In this document: positions 42,791 through 55,412 of the stretch, in pieces | How positions within the stretch are numbered: the first letter of the stretch is position 1 | Layout of the letters: each line of letters begins with the position of its first letter | Assembly (NCBI GenBank): GCA_006937955.1 | Contig: SSNP01000024.1 | Location: forward strand, 4,217,006-4,281,005 | Direction of reading: 5' to 3' | DNA length: 64,000 bases | Source: Pachypanchax playfairii | Taxonomy: Eukaryota > Chordata > Actinopteri > Cyprinodontiformes > Aplocheilidae | Program-made: the position numbers and the translations under genes | The notes under the pieces: model-generated | What the model was told of the DNA's origin: nothing | Seen by the model: only the letters and a program-made list of their open reading frames with translations | The model's database searches: none

Positions 42791-45700
42791 GAACAGGAAA
42801 TTATATGGCATGAATGAAAAGACAAAGCGAAAACTGACCTGAATTGTGGTAGTTTTATGTTTTAGAGCTTCTTTCCTATTTCAAAATTATTCATGACACC
42901 ATATAATCATTATGTTGGCAATAGAATCAAAATTATATCAAATCTTTTTACTAAGAAATGTCAGTTTCTGAACTTTTGTTCAGTTTTGAAACAACAATTG
43001 GTTCAGTTTTCACTCAAGCAGCTACAGGAAACCTGTGGCAGACATGGCTGGTGGGAAAAACAGGTTCTACAAGGTCCCAAATTCAAGAGTCCCCTTTCAT
43101 CAGCCTGCATCATGCACTCAGTGCATCAGACACAAATCCAGTTGCTTTGTTTCTAATCTGAGTTTTTAATTTAAAATTCTGTTCACTGAAAGTTTGTGTC
43201 AACCAGAAATGTAAAATACATTTATGTATGTATGGACAAAATTGCATCGCTCAGTAGCCTATAGAGAATCTTTGAAAAATTATTAAATGATAAGATGAAC
43301 TAACAACATTCTGCAAATTTAGAAAAATAAAATATCAGAGGAATCATGATGCAAAAACCACAAAAAGCTGGGAACTAACATCAAAATACAGAGTGAGTCA
43401 TGATACTTTATACTGTAAAAGATTCTTGTTTATCAAATGTTTACTCTAAAGTTTACTGTCTACCCCAGTTGGAAAATAAACCTTTTACTCACATTTTTTG
43501 CAACACTCACAAAAAGTGCAGCTCAAAGTTGCTTTGAGACTGCGACAGCAGGATGCAGACTGTTAGATGATGAATAGAGATGTCACATGGCAACAAAGGA
43601 GGTCGAATCCCTAACTGGCTTCCTGACCCGCTGCTCTAAATAGAATGGGTGGCCGCATCATTGAGAATGGCCATCAATCTCAAACACAATGATGATTTAC
43701 TCCATTCAAATCCCGGGGGTGAGGAAAGACTTGTGGAACAAAGAGCAGTGTGATCAGTATTCCCTGGAAACTACATGCATGCGTTAGTGTGTCTGCACGT
43801 GTTGATATTCTGCACATCCGCCGTACATCTCTGTAATTCTGTTTACACAATCTGTCAAATGCCAGAGCCTGTTTCCGTCTGCGCTGCTAATACCTGCCTC
43901 TAATATATTGATTTTCCCTTCTATACTACATATCCAACCAACAATTTCACTGGCTAACGAAGTGTGAAATGAATTGTAGGAGCGACTTCTTGTCCAACGT
44001 ATGTACGAACACTCACAGCTATTAGATTCACTGAGATAGGAAGCATGTCAGATCCCAGGCTGCAGTATAGCCTGTTTAACAGTGTGACCAGCTCTTTGGC
44101 GAATGAGAACGGACCCTACAGCTTAGACCAAAAACACAAGAAATGTACGAATATTACAAGTATTGACAAAAGGAATTAGTGCAAGTTGAAGAAAATGAAG
44201 TGAATGCACCTGCTGTGCCCCATGAGAGGATGTTTTTGAAGATATGCATGATTGTACAAAATCAGAGTGGATTTACCTAAATTAGACACAATAAAAGGCA
44301 AGAAAACTTCTGTTGGAAACAAGAAAGATTTAAGGAAAATGTCAAAAATCTTTATGCTTTAGGGAAACTTAATTCAGACCCAACTTCCCCAGAGGGACTG
44401 GCACCGACAGAGTGGGAAAAAGTCAGCCAAGTCATTAATGAAGTTATGACCACAGTCACTGCTGTGGCAGGAGATCTTAATCGCCTGCAAAAGTGGAGGC
44501 CAGAGACTTGCTCCAGACCCATTAAGTCCACGACACACTAATTAGAAGGAAGGAGGGAAAGGTTTGTAATCTGTTCAATTAGTTAAGCCGAGGGGAGGGA
44601 TGCATCCTGTGGGGGCCAAGGAAAGACCATGTGCTTCACTTTTTTATGAATCACAAGAAAGTTGCAGTTTGATGCCCTCAGTCTGCAGAACATTCATGGT
44701 AATTCACGAGTTAGAGATAAAAACGGAGACTCCAAGTGTCTCTGTGCCTTGTCAGCAACACAGTCAGTGTGAGATATGCATCGGCCCTGTCCGGTGCTCA
44801 TCTCCATGCCATGCAGCACGCAGATGTCCAAACAATTTACTGCCCACACCGAATTGAATCACTTTTGTGGCGTTTTGCACAGGCCTTGCACCTGCTGTTC
44901 CCTACCTCTTCTCATAAACAACTAAACACCCCGAGATTCAAGAGGAAGAGAGAAAAGAGGCAAAGGAGTTGATTTAAGGAGCAAATCACACCAGGGAGGA
45001 CAAAGACTGAAAAAGAAAGGAAACAAGCTGATGCAAGTCCTTTATTTGTGCATATAACTGTCTTCCTTGTGAATGAAGGCATTTCCATCACTGGACTTCT
45101 ATCAGTACATCCAGCTCTGATCCTCATCGTCTCATTCACATTATAAACCAGAATTTTTTAAAGACCAACTACATTTTGATCAGCAGTGCCAGAGATGCAG
45201 CTGAGTTGATGCTGTACAGATCATTATAGTATCAAGAAGAAAAAAAAACAGTGTTTTCAGGCAAGATGTGAGAGTATGTGATCGCCAAGAGACCCTGGCA
45301 GGTGGTGTCACACTTTCTAAATCAAATATTGATCTCGTCTGGAATGTCAGGAGTGAGCTACAACTGCACCAGAGTCAGACGTGGCTTCATAATTCATCTT
45401 TGCAGGGATGGCGAGGGACAAGGACCAAGCAGCATCAGTGGGACTATGTCTTCATTCCATTTGCAATTTTGCTGTCTGGTTTCCCAATGTTTTTATTTTT
45501 TTATTTTTCTGTACATGGTAATCCTATAACCACACAAATAAATACATTTTTCTTACTTTGAAAAACATTGGATTGAGTTTTGAAAAAGCCGAAACTTTCT
45601 GCAAGGTTGATTCAATCAAAAGAAGTGGTAAAACTTATTACATACAGGTTGGTTGTGATAGAATTAAAATGTTGGTGTTCAACATCCATTAATTTATTGT

Positions 45701-45867
45701 TTCCACGTCATTAGTTTATGTGTAAAGAGTATCTTTTGAACTGGAACAGAGAACCCTGCAACAACACAGCACCTTCTTTTTTTTACAACCTTAAATTAAA
45801 ATAGATGTTTCAATTGAGTATGAACCACTTGTAGCAGTCTGCAGCAGACTGAAAGTTATCATCATAG

Positions 45868-46760
45868 TGAAACATCTACCCCACACCATGATGCTGCCAT
45901 GATCGTGCTTTACTATTATGACTGTGGTAAACAAATTTCTAATAATTGTTGTCTTATCTGACCAGAGTTTTTTTCATGCTGCTTTTTTTCCCGATTATCT
46001 CTCTCAGTATAGAATGTACAGCGCATGCAGCCCCGGCTCCAGAACCACATTGTGAGGGGGGGCATGTGACGACCATTGAGGGGCTGATTCCATTTCGCCA
46101 CAGATTCAAACAGACATATGCTGTACTTAATCTATATGATCTATTATTACCGGGACAAGCACATATGCTCACATGTACATGAAACACATTATATGCACAC
46201 ATACTCATATGCACATTAAAATTTTTATTTTTAGTTTTATGGATTTCATTTAGCTGAGTATGTTTTAATACACTGTGAGACACAAAACAAATTGTGACTA
46301 CTCCCAAAAAAAAATTCAGCTGAAAAAAAAAAAAAAATCATTACCACTCTGACAGCCAATAGAATAGGGCCTATGATCGCGCAATGAATCATGGGTCGCC
46401 GCGGCCATGTTGAATGTGTCGGTTACTATGGTTTTTGTAAACAACCCGTGCACTCTTGCACCCCACAACACAGCAAAGCAGAGTAAACGGATGAAATAAT
46501 TACAAATATTTGAGCCGCAAGACCGAGAGCGAGTGCACTGTTATCGAAAGAAAAAAGCAACTCTGCGCATCCAACATGGTGGCCGCGGCTGGTGATGAGG
46601 ACGCGATCATAAGCCCTATGAATGAGGGGGCTAGGAGGTACGTGTGAGGGGGCAATGTCCTCCTGTTTGACCCCCTGATGCCGGGGCTGAGCGCATGTGA
46701 ACATCCTCCAGTCTTTACTGTGGATCTTTGCAGCTTAATCAATGCTACTTTTATTGCATA
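45868..46760 (-). pseudogene. decayed Tc1/mariner-like relic, interrupted by a hAT-like insertion
   Basis: Two short stretches match antisense Tc1-like transposase DNA. At 45874-45905 the phrase CCACACCATGATGCTGCC, and at 45953-45968 TTATCTGACCAGAG, correspond to conserved blocks around the first catalytic Asp (SDQ). At 46717-46740 CTGTGGATCTTTGCAGCTT matches a later block. They flank a 662-bp insertion. The frame is destroyed by many indels and no terminal repeats are discernible. It is a different and much older family than the intact element at 54 kb. Confidence 0.5.
46028..46689. mobile_element. non-autonomous hAT-like DNA transposon (662 bp)
   Basis: The left end begins CAGCCCCGGCTCCAG and the right end, reverse-complemented, begins CAGCCCCGGCATCAG: imperfect terminal inverted repeats matching at 13 of 15 positions. 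Directly outside both ends is the same 8-bp AGCGCATG (46020-46027 and 46690-46697), a perfect target-site duplication of the length typical of hAT elements. There is no transposase. Inside lies a further inverted pair, about 55 bp each, at 46363-46417 and 46567-46620, containing GCCGCGGCCA and a GGGCYTATGATCGCG motif (Y = C or T between the arms). A/T runs occur at 46305-46337. The perfect duplication suggests a fairly recent insertion. Confidence 0.75.
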
Positions 46761-47187
46761 ATTCAAAAGTTAAACTCCAAGTTGAATGGCTAAGCTCCCA
46801 GGTCAAGCTATTTCCCTATTATTGCAGCATCACTTGCATTCTGGTGAGACAGAACTGGAAGTTTTTAGTCTGAGGTACTTGTTTTGTTTAGAGCTTTGTT
46901 TATTTTGAAAGGGTGTGTTTGAATTTGGAAAATTCACCAATCTTCACAATTGCTGGTTCTTCTTGCTTCATGCTGGCCGATTAGGCTTCTTCCAAAAATG
47001 GTTCCTAAAATCTCAAGTCTCTTAGAAAACACACATATGGATCTGACTGAGATAACGAAACATTTAATGAATGTCCATTAATCAGGTTGCAGGTATACTT
47101 GTAATTCTGTTTTAATTTTCACAATAAGAATGATTTTGTCTAAATTCCCCGTACAAATTTGCAAATCTTAGAAAAACATTTCATCCC

Positions 47188-47212
47188 AAAAAAAAAAAAA
47201 AAAAAAAAAAAA
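47188..47212. repeat. poly-A run
   Basis: An uninterrupted run of about 25 A residues. No upstream SINE or retrogene body was recognised. Confidence 0.95.
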
Positions 47213-50200
47213 TCAAGGCCTATAATCCTTTGAGGTCATCACTGTCCTTAATGAATATTCAGCATAAGCTACTGGATTGTTACATTAATTATTTATGTCA
47301 GTACATGGACTGAATTACCTGGGATAGCCAGAATATTTAAATCGATTTTATTTAAATCCCACACATTAAAGATAAAATTAAAAACAGTGATCGGTGAAGC
47401 TTTCTCAGTTTATATATTTTACAGTGTTACTTGTTTGTGTGTAACCTGTAAGCAATAAAAATCTCTTTATTCATTACGTAATTAATTTAAATCAATTCCA
47501 TCTGATAAAATCATAAACAGTTCTTGCTTTCAGTTTCATTATCAGTCTCCACAGTAGACAAGCAGCGATCTTTGTTTAACGCAGTAATTACAAAAAAGTA
47601 AATGTGTTTTCTAAAGGATTCACCCTATTAAATATTCATCAAACAGCCTGAAGTAGCTCTCTAATATTGGTTTCACATTTAAACCAAATGCTCCAACCAT
47701 CTTACATTTCAAGCTCTCTCTCCTTTTTACTGTATATTTATAGTTTAAGCCCTATAACTCCTATATTTTTTCGTCAACAGCATTTTCAGCGGAACTTGAA
47801 GATCTTGAACTTAGTGATGTCAATTAAACAAACTTACAATAACTATTTCTGAAAGAGATACGCTTGATTTCTTTTCTTATTATTTTTATAAGCGGGGTTA
47901 GAGTTGGTATCCAATTATTGTCTTAGCTCACAAAAGCGTACAAATCAAAATAATTACCGCCGACTCTGATGCACAAATGGCTTTAATGTCTTTCCTGTTC
48001 TTTTCCTCAGAATGCAGCCTCAGATGGAAAATAATACCTCCCCCATGGCTAGTATTTTGTCCTGCGAAGGATAATGGGGTAAAACGTTTGGACAGTATCT
48101 TAATCTGAAAATCCTTCACACTGAAGAGTTGGCTCACTGTGCAGCTCTCCATGATCTGTATTTTATAAACTCGGTGTTTCATTCAGTGTATATTATTGCA
48201 TATATAGATTTATTTTAAATAGTAAATAATTTCTAACAATTTAAGCTCTTATTTAATTCATTTGTATAATTTTTAAAACATGTTACCTTTTATCCAATCA
48301 CAGATATTCAAAATGTAGTTACTGTGTTCAGGTTTCAGCTTTTCTTCTCTATATTTTATGATTTTAGCCACTAAAACAACTAGCAATGTGCTTTTTCTAA
48401 CATCATGAATATAAAAAAAAAAACATTTTTTAATGTCGATCAAGAACATTTACAATAATAGCATGATGGCAGAGTAATTCACAAGACATAAGGTAGAAAA
48501 GCTAATTATTTAAATAGAACTCACCCTCTTTTTGGATCACATGAGCCATAATGATTGTTGTCAATCAATGACTAGCTTGTAGATCATTTGGATAACGGAA
48601 TAATCAGTAACTAGATTGCTGGAGTTAATCTGAAATCAGCGTCTGAAATGACATCGAGCATTAGCTAATAAAGCCATTCATAGAATACTGAGATAAATGT
48701 GGATGAACAGAGATTGGTTTTGTGATTTCACTTCACACCTGATGGTTTGGCAGAGCAGGTTATCATCCAAAATATTTATGATAATCATGAGACTGAATGA
48801 AAGTGACACATTAGTGTTATTCTTTTAAAATACGACAAATTCATCGAATGCACGTAAAAAAAAAAATATATATTTGACTCATTTACAGAGAACAATCCCA
48901 CCTGAACCACTGAGGCAGCTATAATGGTGACCAGCCACTCTAGTTGAGATATCTTGCTTGTCAGAGTTGCTGCCAAAAGCACAGTCCTAGCCATTTTACC
49001 ACAGAATACGGCAGGAGGGAGCCTTTTTACTTCTACCAAGATAATTATAACTACTCATGTGCTGCCTTTCATTTGTCATGTTCCTCCTTCATCAAATCCT
49101 CTCAATATAACACTGGTGTTTCTTCCCCCCCTGATTCATCCATAGCTTGTTCTATTCTCCCTCTACTCTTTTGTATTCTACATTCAACATTCTTCATCTC
49201 TCTCCTTCAGGCACTCTGCACCATCATTGATGCTCTATGCGCCATCAGAGATGCTGCAGAAGAGGCTGGGAGGGTAAATAGGCATGAGGGCATCAAGTGA
49301 ACAGCGGCCTGGAAGGGAAAAGCGCATCGCCTGCATGATATTGAGAAAGCCACCCTGACAAAAGGAACCAGAAAGCAAATGGACCTTGTAAATGAGTCTC
49401 TTAAATCATCTGAAAGCTGAACGACAGGACAGCACTTCCAAATAACAGCGATACTTTGCGAATGTAAGTTGAATTTAACACCAAATAAGCTAGCTAAGGA
49501 AAATAACAAGTAATGTTAAAGTGTTTCCCAATTGCACCTCTTAGATACTCTGGCTGCTCTAAGGTAATGAAAAGGCAGGTCAATGAGAGATACTAAGAAA
49601 ACGCTTGCGCAGAGAATTAAGTAAAGTTAATCTGCAGATAAACAGAAGATATATTTGTTTGCATGCTGCGTAGGTGGACAACAAAGGTGGGAGGTAAAGT
49701 CAGGACAAGCCGGTGTTCTTTTTTGAGTAAACATGCGATTCTAATGGATACTAACGTCCTTAGCAGGCCTCTGTGTGAGGAGAAGGGGAATGACGGGTGG
49801 GAGGATGTGGGAGGCTTTCAGACCACTTTGCTCTTTTAAGTGTGTCAATTTTGTCCTGCTTTTCCCATCCTCCCTCCCTCTCTCTCCTCATCTCCTCCAT
49901 CTTCTTTCACCTAAGGTTTGCTCATGCATGTTATCACTAAGCTGGCAGCAGCAGGAGGCTACAGAGGAATTCTGATAGCCAAAATGCTCCCCTGGTGCTA
50001 TCCAACCCTTCACCATTCCATCTTCATTTTTACTGCCATTGCTCAACAGCTGTCCTCCTCTCTCACTACTGTAACCATTACACTATTATACCTTCTCTGG
50101 ATCCAATATCTCCGCGCCATAATTAACGATTGCTTCTCCCCTCTTCTCATCTCTTCTCTCCAGCATATTGACGGACCGGCTGCGATCTTTTCGCTGGAAA

Positions 50201-51547
50201 TAACTCTGATGAGTACAACTAACTTCAAACATGTCTGACTGGGTTCTCTCGTGCGCCACCACCTGATTCCGTCATAATGTGGTAACGACATCCACAATCC
50301 TAAAAGCTTCACCTGCTGCCAGCGCTCCATAATACATCTTTAGTGCCACTCTGGCAGAAACGAGTGCCATTCACCCTAAGATACTGCAGTGAAGATGTTG
50401 CAACCTTGAGCTGCCACCCTTAAGCTATAAAATCTTTAGAAAAGCAGTCACAAATCTGGTATGAGTGCTTGTGACTCTTAAAATAGGAGATAAAGATTTA
50501 CATGACCAACAACGGTGCACCTGGCTCCACAACGGAAGTGATTGTTTGTGTTGTTAAACATCATTTATGAAATGTTTCTGGTTAACGAAACATAATTCAA
50601 GTTAATTTATATGCTAAGGATATGCAAAATAATTAATTTGCTGTTTTTATCATGAAGATTTGTTCATATGAATTTTTGATCAAAATATTTAAAAAAAAGT
50701 TAATGGTAAGTAAAATCATTTTTTTAAATTTTATTTTAAATCAGAGGTATTAAACTTTGATTTTTAGGCCAGCCACAATATTTGCTTTAAATCTTTGTAA
50801 ATCTTTGAATCTTTCCCAAAAATGTAATAAATAAGATCTGAAAAGACCTGATAAAAGGTTTCACAGAATGATTCTGAGCCAAAGAGACACTTAATGTGTA
50901 ATGTATACACAAGAATAAAATAAAATATTTACTCCAAACAATTTAACAGCTGCTCTGAATTTTTATTAAAGTGTGATTACTATCAGTATTTTTAGCAAAT
51001 TTGACCAAAATGAAAAGGAATTTCAAAGGTAGTTTTGACTGCTAAATAGATTTTATTGCACAGTTTCATCCTAAACTTTAATCACACAGTATTAATAGTA
51101 AATTTGTAATAATTGTTCAAAGTATGTGAAACCACACAACTGACCCATGAAGCAACAGACTTACTGACTGACCAACTAACCAACAAAAAGATAATAATCA
51201 CCCCCAAAAACTCAACAGCAAATTTTGGGTTACAGAATATTCTTAGAAAATGTTGTTGATGCAACTCCACGCATTTATCTCTGCCTTGAAAGAAGCAAGA
51301 ACACCAAATAAACAAGTCAGTAAAATAAAAAGTGGGATTTCTTTTTTTAATCCCTTAACTTCATTGTCAATTTCACACCCGTTTGATTTTCTCATACGTA
51401 AAACTTCGGTTGCACAATAAAAAATAACCAACATACAGAATAAGGCTTATGTGGATTACTTCTGTGTTTCAGTTAAAAAAAAACATATTGGTTTGTTCAA
51501 AAGAATGAATGACAAAACCAAAAAAATATCCTTCATGTATTATTTCA

Positions 51548-51600
51548 AATTTAAACATACTTTATTAATCTTCAAAGGGAAATGAGATCATTTTAATATT
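51548..51600 (-). mobile_element. LINE 3' tail-like remnant
   Basis: The + strand motif CTTTATTAATCTTCAAAGGG AAAT is the reverse complement of the ATTTCCCTTTGAAGATTAAT AAAG type terminus shared by several teleost non-LTR retrotransposons. The LINE body, if any, would lie to the right (51600-51900) and is not recognisable as coding. Confidence 0.4.
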
Positions 51601-54010
51601 ATAATAATAAGATGATAGAGCTTATGTATAGATACATAGGTACTTCTGCATAAACATAGACCCCAAACAATAGTATACCACAACAAAGAAACGACAAACC
51701 TTGTGATACATAATTTCTGGATGACAGTTCAGCAAAGTGGGAAATAAAAAACTATTAGAAAAAATATTTGCTAGAGTGGATGAGGGAGGGGGTTGTTGGA
51801 GAAGAATGAGTTTTTAACAACCTCCAGCATCCCGGTGAAGTGTGAACAAGGTGAGGTCATCTCTTGGGGGATCTGGGGCTGAATTCTAATCACAACAATA
51901 AGGTCAAACAATCCCTGTCTGCAGAAATGTCACTGTTCCCCTGTTCTGACATGACTCCCCATGCACTGCATCACAACAACCACCTATCGATCACACACTA
52001 ATTAGGAATGGATGAGGCCTGCTAAATGCTACGCAGGAAACAGTGAACTCTCAGCTGTGGATAAAACTGCACTCGTACACACAGCAGAGGTAAATTTATT
52101 ACTTTTAAACACACACCGATACCCAAACATGAGTGATTTAGCTGTTTGTCTTAAATTCACTCCTCTGGGATAGAAAGTCAGGTATGTAATGTCAAACTGA
52201 ATTGAGTTCAGTTTGAAGAGAAATGAGGCCAAAAGATGAAAATGACCCACTTTAAAAAAACCCACATGTGTAAACAGATAAAAAGCAGCAAGAAGGAAAC
52301 ATTCAGACACACAGCATCATTTCTGGAACAGCTGCATTCCTATTGAAAAAACCAACTAATCTAATTATTTGTAACAAAAATATGATTAAGATGAACGATC
52401 TAATGAGCGCTTTCAAAGTTATGTGCAAAAAAATAAAGAACTGGACCTTTATTGAGAACATGCAGCCTCGGCACAGAGAGTGTCATGCAGTTTAGAAAGT
52501 ATTTACACAAAAAAAACATTTGATTTTTTTATAATGCTTTGGTGTAGAAACATCAAATTTAAGTACTTTATTACATTCATGTAAACACTAGTATGTCTTA
52601 CTCTCAACAATGATGAATGTACCACAAATTAAAATAAATCGGTGCAGCACTTTGGTAAAATCGGTCTCATCTGCCACTTTTATTATACATATTTAAGGTT
52701 TGATCTTTTTTTAATTAAATATATGTGCTTTAGATTGGGTTATTGCATTAATATCCACTAACATATGTTATATGTTCTGTTTGGTTTAGTTTATGAATCA
52801 AACTGCTCTGGTTTTACTTTCTCCCCGGCCTGATATATTCTCCCTTTGTTGTGAGTTGCGCCCTCATATTAAAGAAAGTAATCTGACGCCATATTAAGCG
52901 TGTAATCTTCCTCATATTGTATTCCAGCGCTTCATGGACAGTGAAATTTTAAGTAATCCATGGACAGTTTCATCCAGATCTATAGATGATTACATTTATG
53001 ACTGGACCGAGTAAATGATGGCGTCAACTGGCATCTTTTAACTTGCCTTAATTAATCTAATGTGTTGCCAACATGCAACATCTAATCAATGCTGAGACAT
53101 TAGTGATGGTGTTCTCACTGCAACCAGAACATACACTTTGTATGTGTTTTAAATGGTTATAAACGTTGGCTGTTCATTGTTGTTTATAGTTAATGTTCCA
53201 CGGGGATATTGTGATGTCAGTCTGCATTTAAACTCTCTCTCATTGCGATGCTTTAGGCTGCCAGTACACAGAATATCAGCCCTGCTTTGTTTTCATGACC
53301 TATCAGAATGTGACTGGATGTGTCAAATGTAGAAAAAAAAAATCTAAATATATTTGCCAAAAAAGTTTTCCCCTGCAAGATGGATTCTCGCGAGATTTGG
53401 AGTTTTCCCAACCCATGAAAACCCATCTTGTACTACTGCAACTAAACCGTCCGATTCGACTTCATGGTGGTTCGGACCAAACATGCGTTAGCACTGTGCT
53501 TTGGGGCGAGTGTTCAGGTGTGAAGATATAGCAGCAAGTGCCCAGGCACGCAGGTAGAAATACACATAGAAGTGAGCAATAAATCTGTTTTAGGAGAATT
53601 AGAGATGATTTCTTGTTGAAAAATGTGCAAAGGTAAGAACTTTGTGCATTTCTTGATGGTAATGATGTGTCTGCTTTTCCCCCGACTGGATGTGCAAGAG
53701 CTTGATTTACTGTGATTGGCTAAAGACAAATCATGGTAGGCGGACAAGTGCTGACGCGTCCTCCAGTCAGCTCAAAATATCATACCAGATGTCCCTCCTT
53801 TTTTCAGACGGACCAATCCTAGACGTATGCGTAGCACCAGCTGGACACGGGGGTACACACAGATCTAGCAGAGCCAGGTTATGAGATCTCACCAAGATGA
53901 TGTTCTAGTAATTTTTTTTACATCTTAGCAGGTTGTCATCCAGTGTCAAGGGGACCGTATTGAAGATAAAAACATAAGAGAAGAAACAATTAAAGTAACA
54001 TAATGATGTA

Positions 54011-54210
54011 CAGTGGGGCAAAAAAGTATTTAGTCAGCCACCAATTGTGTAAGTTCTTCCACTTAAAAAGATCAGAGAGGCCTGTAATTTTCATCATAGG
54101 TATACCTCAACTATGAGAGACAAAATGAGGAAAAAAAATCCAGAAAATCACATTGTCTGATTTTTAAAGAATTTATTTGCAAATTATGGTGGAAAATAAG
54201 TATTTGGTCA
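54011..54210 (+). repeat. left terminal inverted repeat of the Tc1 element
   Basis: A 200-bp repeat, 99 percent identical to the reverse complement of 55413-55612. The two differences lie near the outer end: G versus A in TCAGCC/TCAACC, and T versus C in CTTCCA/CTCCCA. Confidence 0.97.
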
Positions 54211-54226
54211 ATAACAAAAGTTAATC

Positions 54227-55249
54227 TCAATACTTTGTTATATAGCCTTTGTTGGCAATGACAGAGGTCAAACGTTTTCTGTAAGTCTTCACAAGGTTTT
54301 CACACACTGTTGCTGGTATTTTGGCCCATTCCTCCATGCAGATCTCCTCTAGAGCAGTGATGTTTTGGGGCTGACGCTGGGCAACACGGACTTTCAACTC
54401 CCTCCAGAGATTTTCTATGGGGTTGAGATCTGGAGACTGGCTAGGCCACTCCAGGACCTTGAAATGCTTCTTACGAAGCCACTCCTTTGTTGCCCGGGCG
54501 GTGTGTTTGGGATCATTGTCATGCTGAAAGACCCAGCCACGTCTCATTTTCAATGCCCTTGCTGATGGAAGGAGGTTTTCACTCAAAATCTTACGATACA
54601 TGGCCCCATTCATTCTTTCCTTTACACGGATCAGTCGTCCTGGTCCCCTTGCAGAAAAACAGCCCCAAAGCATGATGTTTCCACCCCCATGCTTTACAGT
54701 AGGTATGGTGTTCTTTGGATCCAACTCAGCATTCTTTCCCCTCCAAACACGACAAGTTGAGTTTCTACCAAAAAGTTCTATTTTGGTTTCATCTGACCAT
54801 ATGATGTTCTCCCAATCCTCTTCTGGATCATCCAAATGCTCTCTAGCAAACCGCAGACGGGCCTGGACGTGTCCTGGCTTCAGCAGGGGGACACGTCTGG
54901 CACTGCAGGATTTGAGTCCCTGGCGGCGTAGTGTGTTACTGATGGTAGCCTTTGTTACTTTGGTCCCAGCTCTCTGCAGGTCATTCACTAGGTCCCTCCG
55001 TGTGGTTCTGGGATTTTTGCTCACCGTTCTTGTGATCATTTTGACCCCACGGGGTGAGATCTTGCGTGGAGCCCCAGATCGAGGGAGATTATCAGTGGTC
55101 TTGTATGTCTTCCATTTTCTAATAATTGCTCCCACAGTTGATTTCTTCACACCAAGCTGCTTACCTATTGCAGATTCAGTCTTCCCAGCCTGGTGAAGGT
55201 CTACAATTTTGTTTCTGGTGTCCTTTGACAGCTCTTTGGTCTTGGCCAT
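54227..55249 (-). CDS. Tc1/mariner transposase, apparently intact (340 aa)
   Basis: The enzyme would bind the terminal repeats, cut the element out and reinsert it at TA. Seen in order: an N-terminal helix-turn-helix (residues about 1-50, KDTRNKIVDLHQAGK... GKQLGVKKSTVGAIIRKW), a GAPRKI AT-hook-like linker near 59-64, a second helix-turn-helix (about 70-115), and the catalytic core with D153 (IIWSDETK), D244 (FQHDNDPKH) and E279 (SPDLNPIENLW). This gives the DD34E spacing and the 340-residue length usual for the family. The glycine-rich box (KHGGGNIMLWGCFSARGPG) is at about 186-204. No stop or frameshift is present. The start at 55249 is the conserved MAKTKELSKD. Whether the enzyme is active cannot be told from sequence alone. 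Confidence 0.97.
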   Translation of the reverse strand: MAKTKELSKDTRNKIVDLHQAGKTESAIGKQLGVKKSTVGAIIRKWKTYKTTDNLPRSGAPRKISPRGVKMITRTVSKNPRTTRRDLVNDLQRAGTKVTKATISNTLRRQGLKSCSARRVPLLKPGHVQARLRFAREHLDDPEEDWENIIWSDETKIELFGRNSTCRVWRGKNAELDPKNTIPTVKHGGGNIMLWGCFSARGPGRLIRVKERMNGAMYRKILSENLLPSARALKMRRGWVFQHDNDPKHTARATKEWLRKKHFKVLEWPSQSPDLNPIENLWRELKVRVAQRQPQNITALEEICMEEWAKIPATVCENLVKTYRKRLTSVIANKGYITKY

Positions 55250-55412
55250 AGTGGAGTTTGGAGCGTGACTGTTTGAGGTTGTGGACAGGTGTCTTTTATA
55301 CTGATCACGAGTTCACACAGGTGCCATTAATACAGGTAACGAGTGGAGGACCGAGGAGCCTCTTAAAGAAGTTACAGGTCTGTGAAAGCCAGAAATCTTA
55401 CTTGTTTGTAGG

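Larger units (their letters stand above)
36771..46027. other. region upstream of schip1, probably iqcj-schip1 intron or 5' flank
   Basis: No coding exon was recognised on either strand. I looked on the minus strand for the IQCJ calmodulin-binding IQ segment and for its last exon, which should end in phase 0 before DYREDG, without success. Seen instead: a LINE tail with a TTA array (38130-38318), a possible dispersed repeat at 42545-42790, and a Tc1-like relic near 45868-45975. A stop-free + strand frame at about 44280-44540 lacks a start and is noted separately. Confidence 0.6.
46690..54010. other. non-coding stretch between the hAT-like and Tc1 elements
   Basis: The stretch is AT-rich with no recognised exon of iqcj or another known gene. 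It holds a poly-A run of 25 at 47188-47212 and an old LINE tail near 51548-51600. A 63-bp splice-flanked open segment at 49211-49273 is discussed as a finding. The part at 47220-47330 looks like unique sequence with several ATTA cores, but function cannot be judged. Confidence 0.6.

Noticed and set aside
54600..55196. 198-codon open frame on the + strand
   Set aside because: It is the antisense shadow of the intact Tc1 transposase; its protein has no family resemblance.
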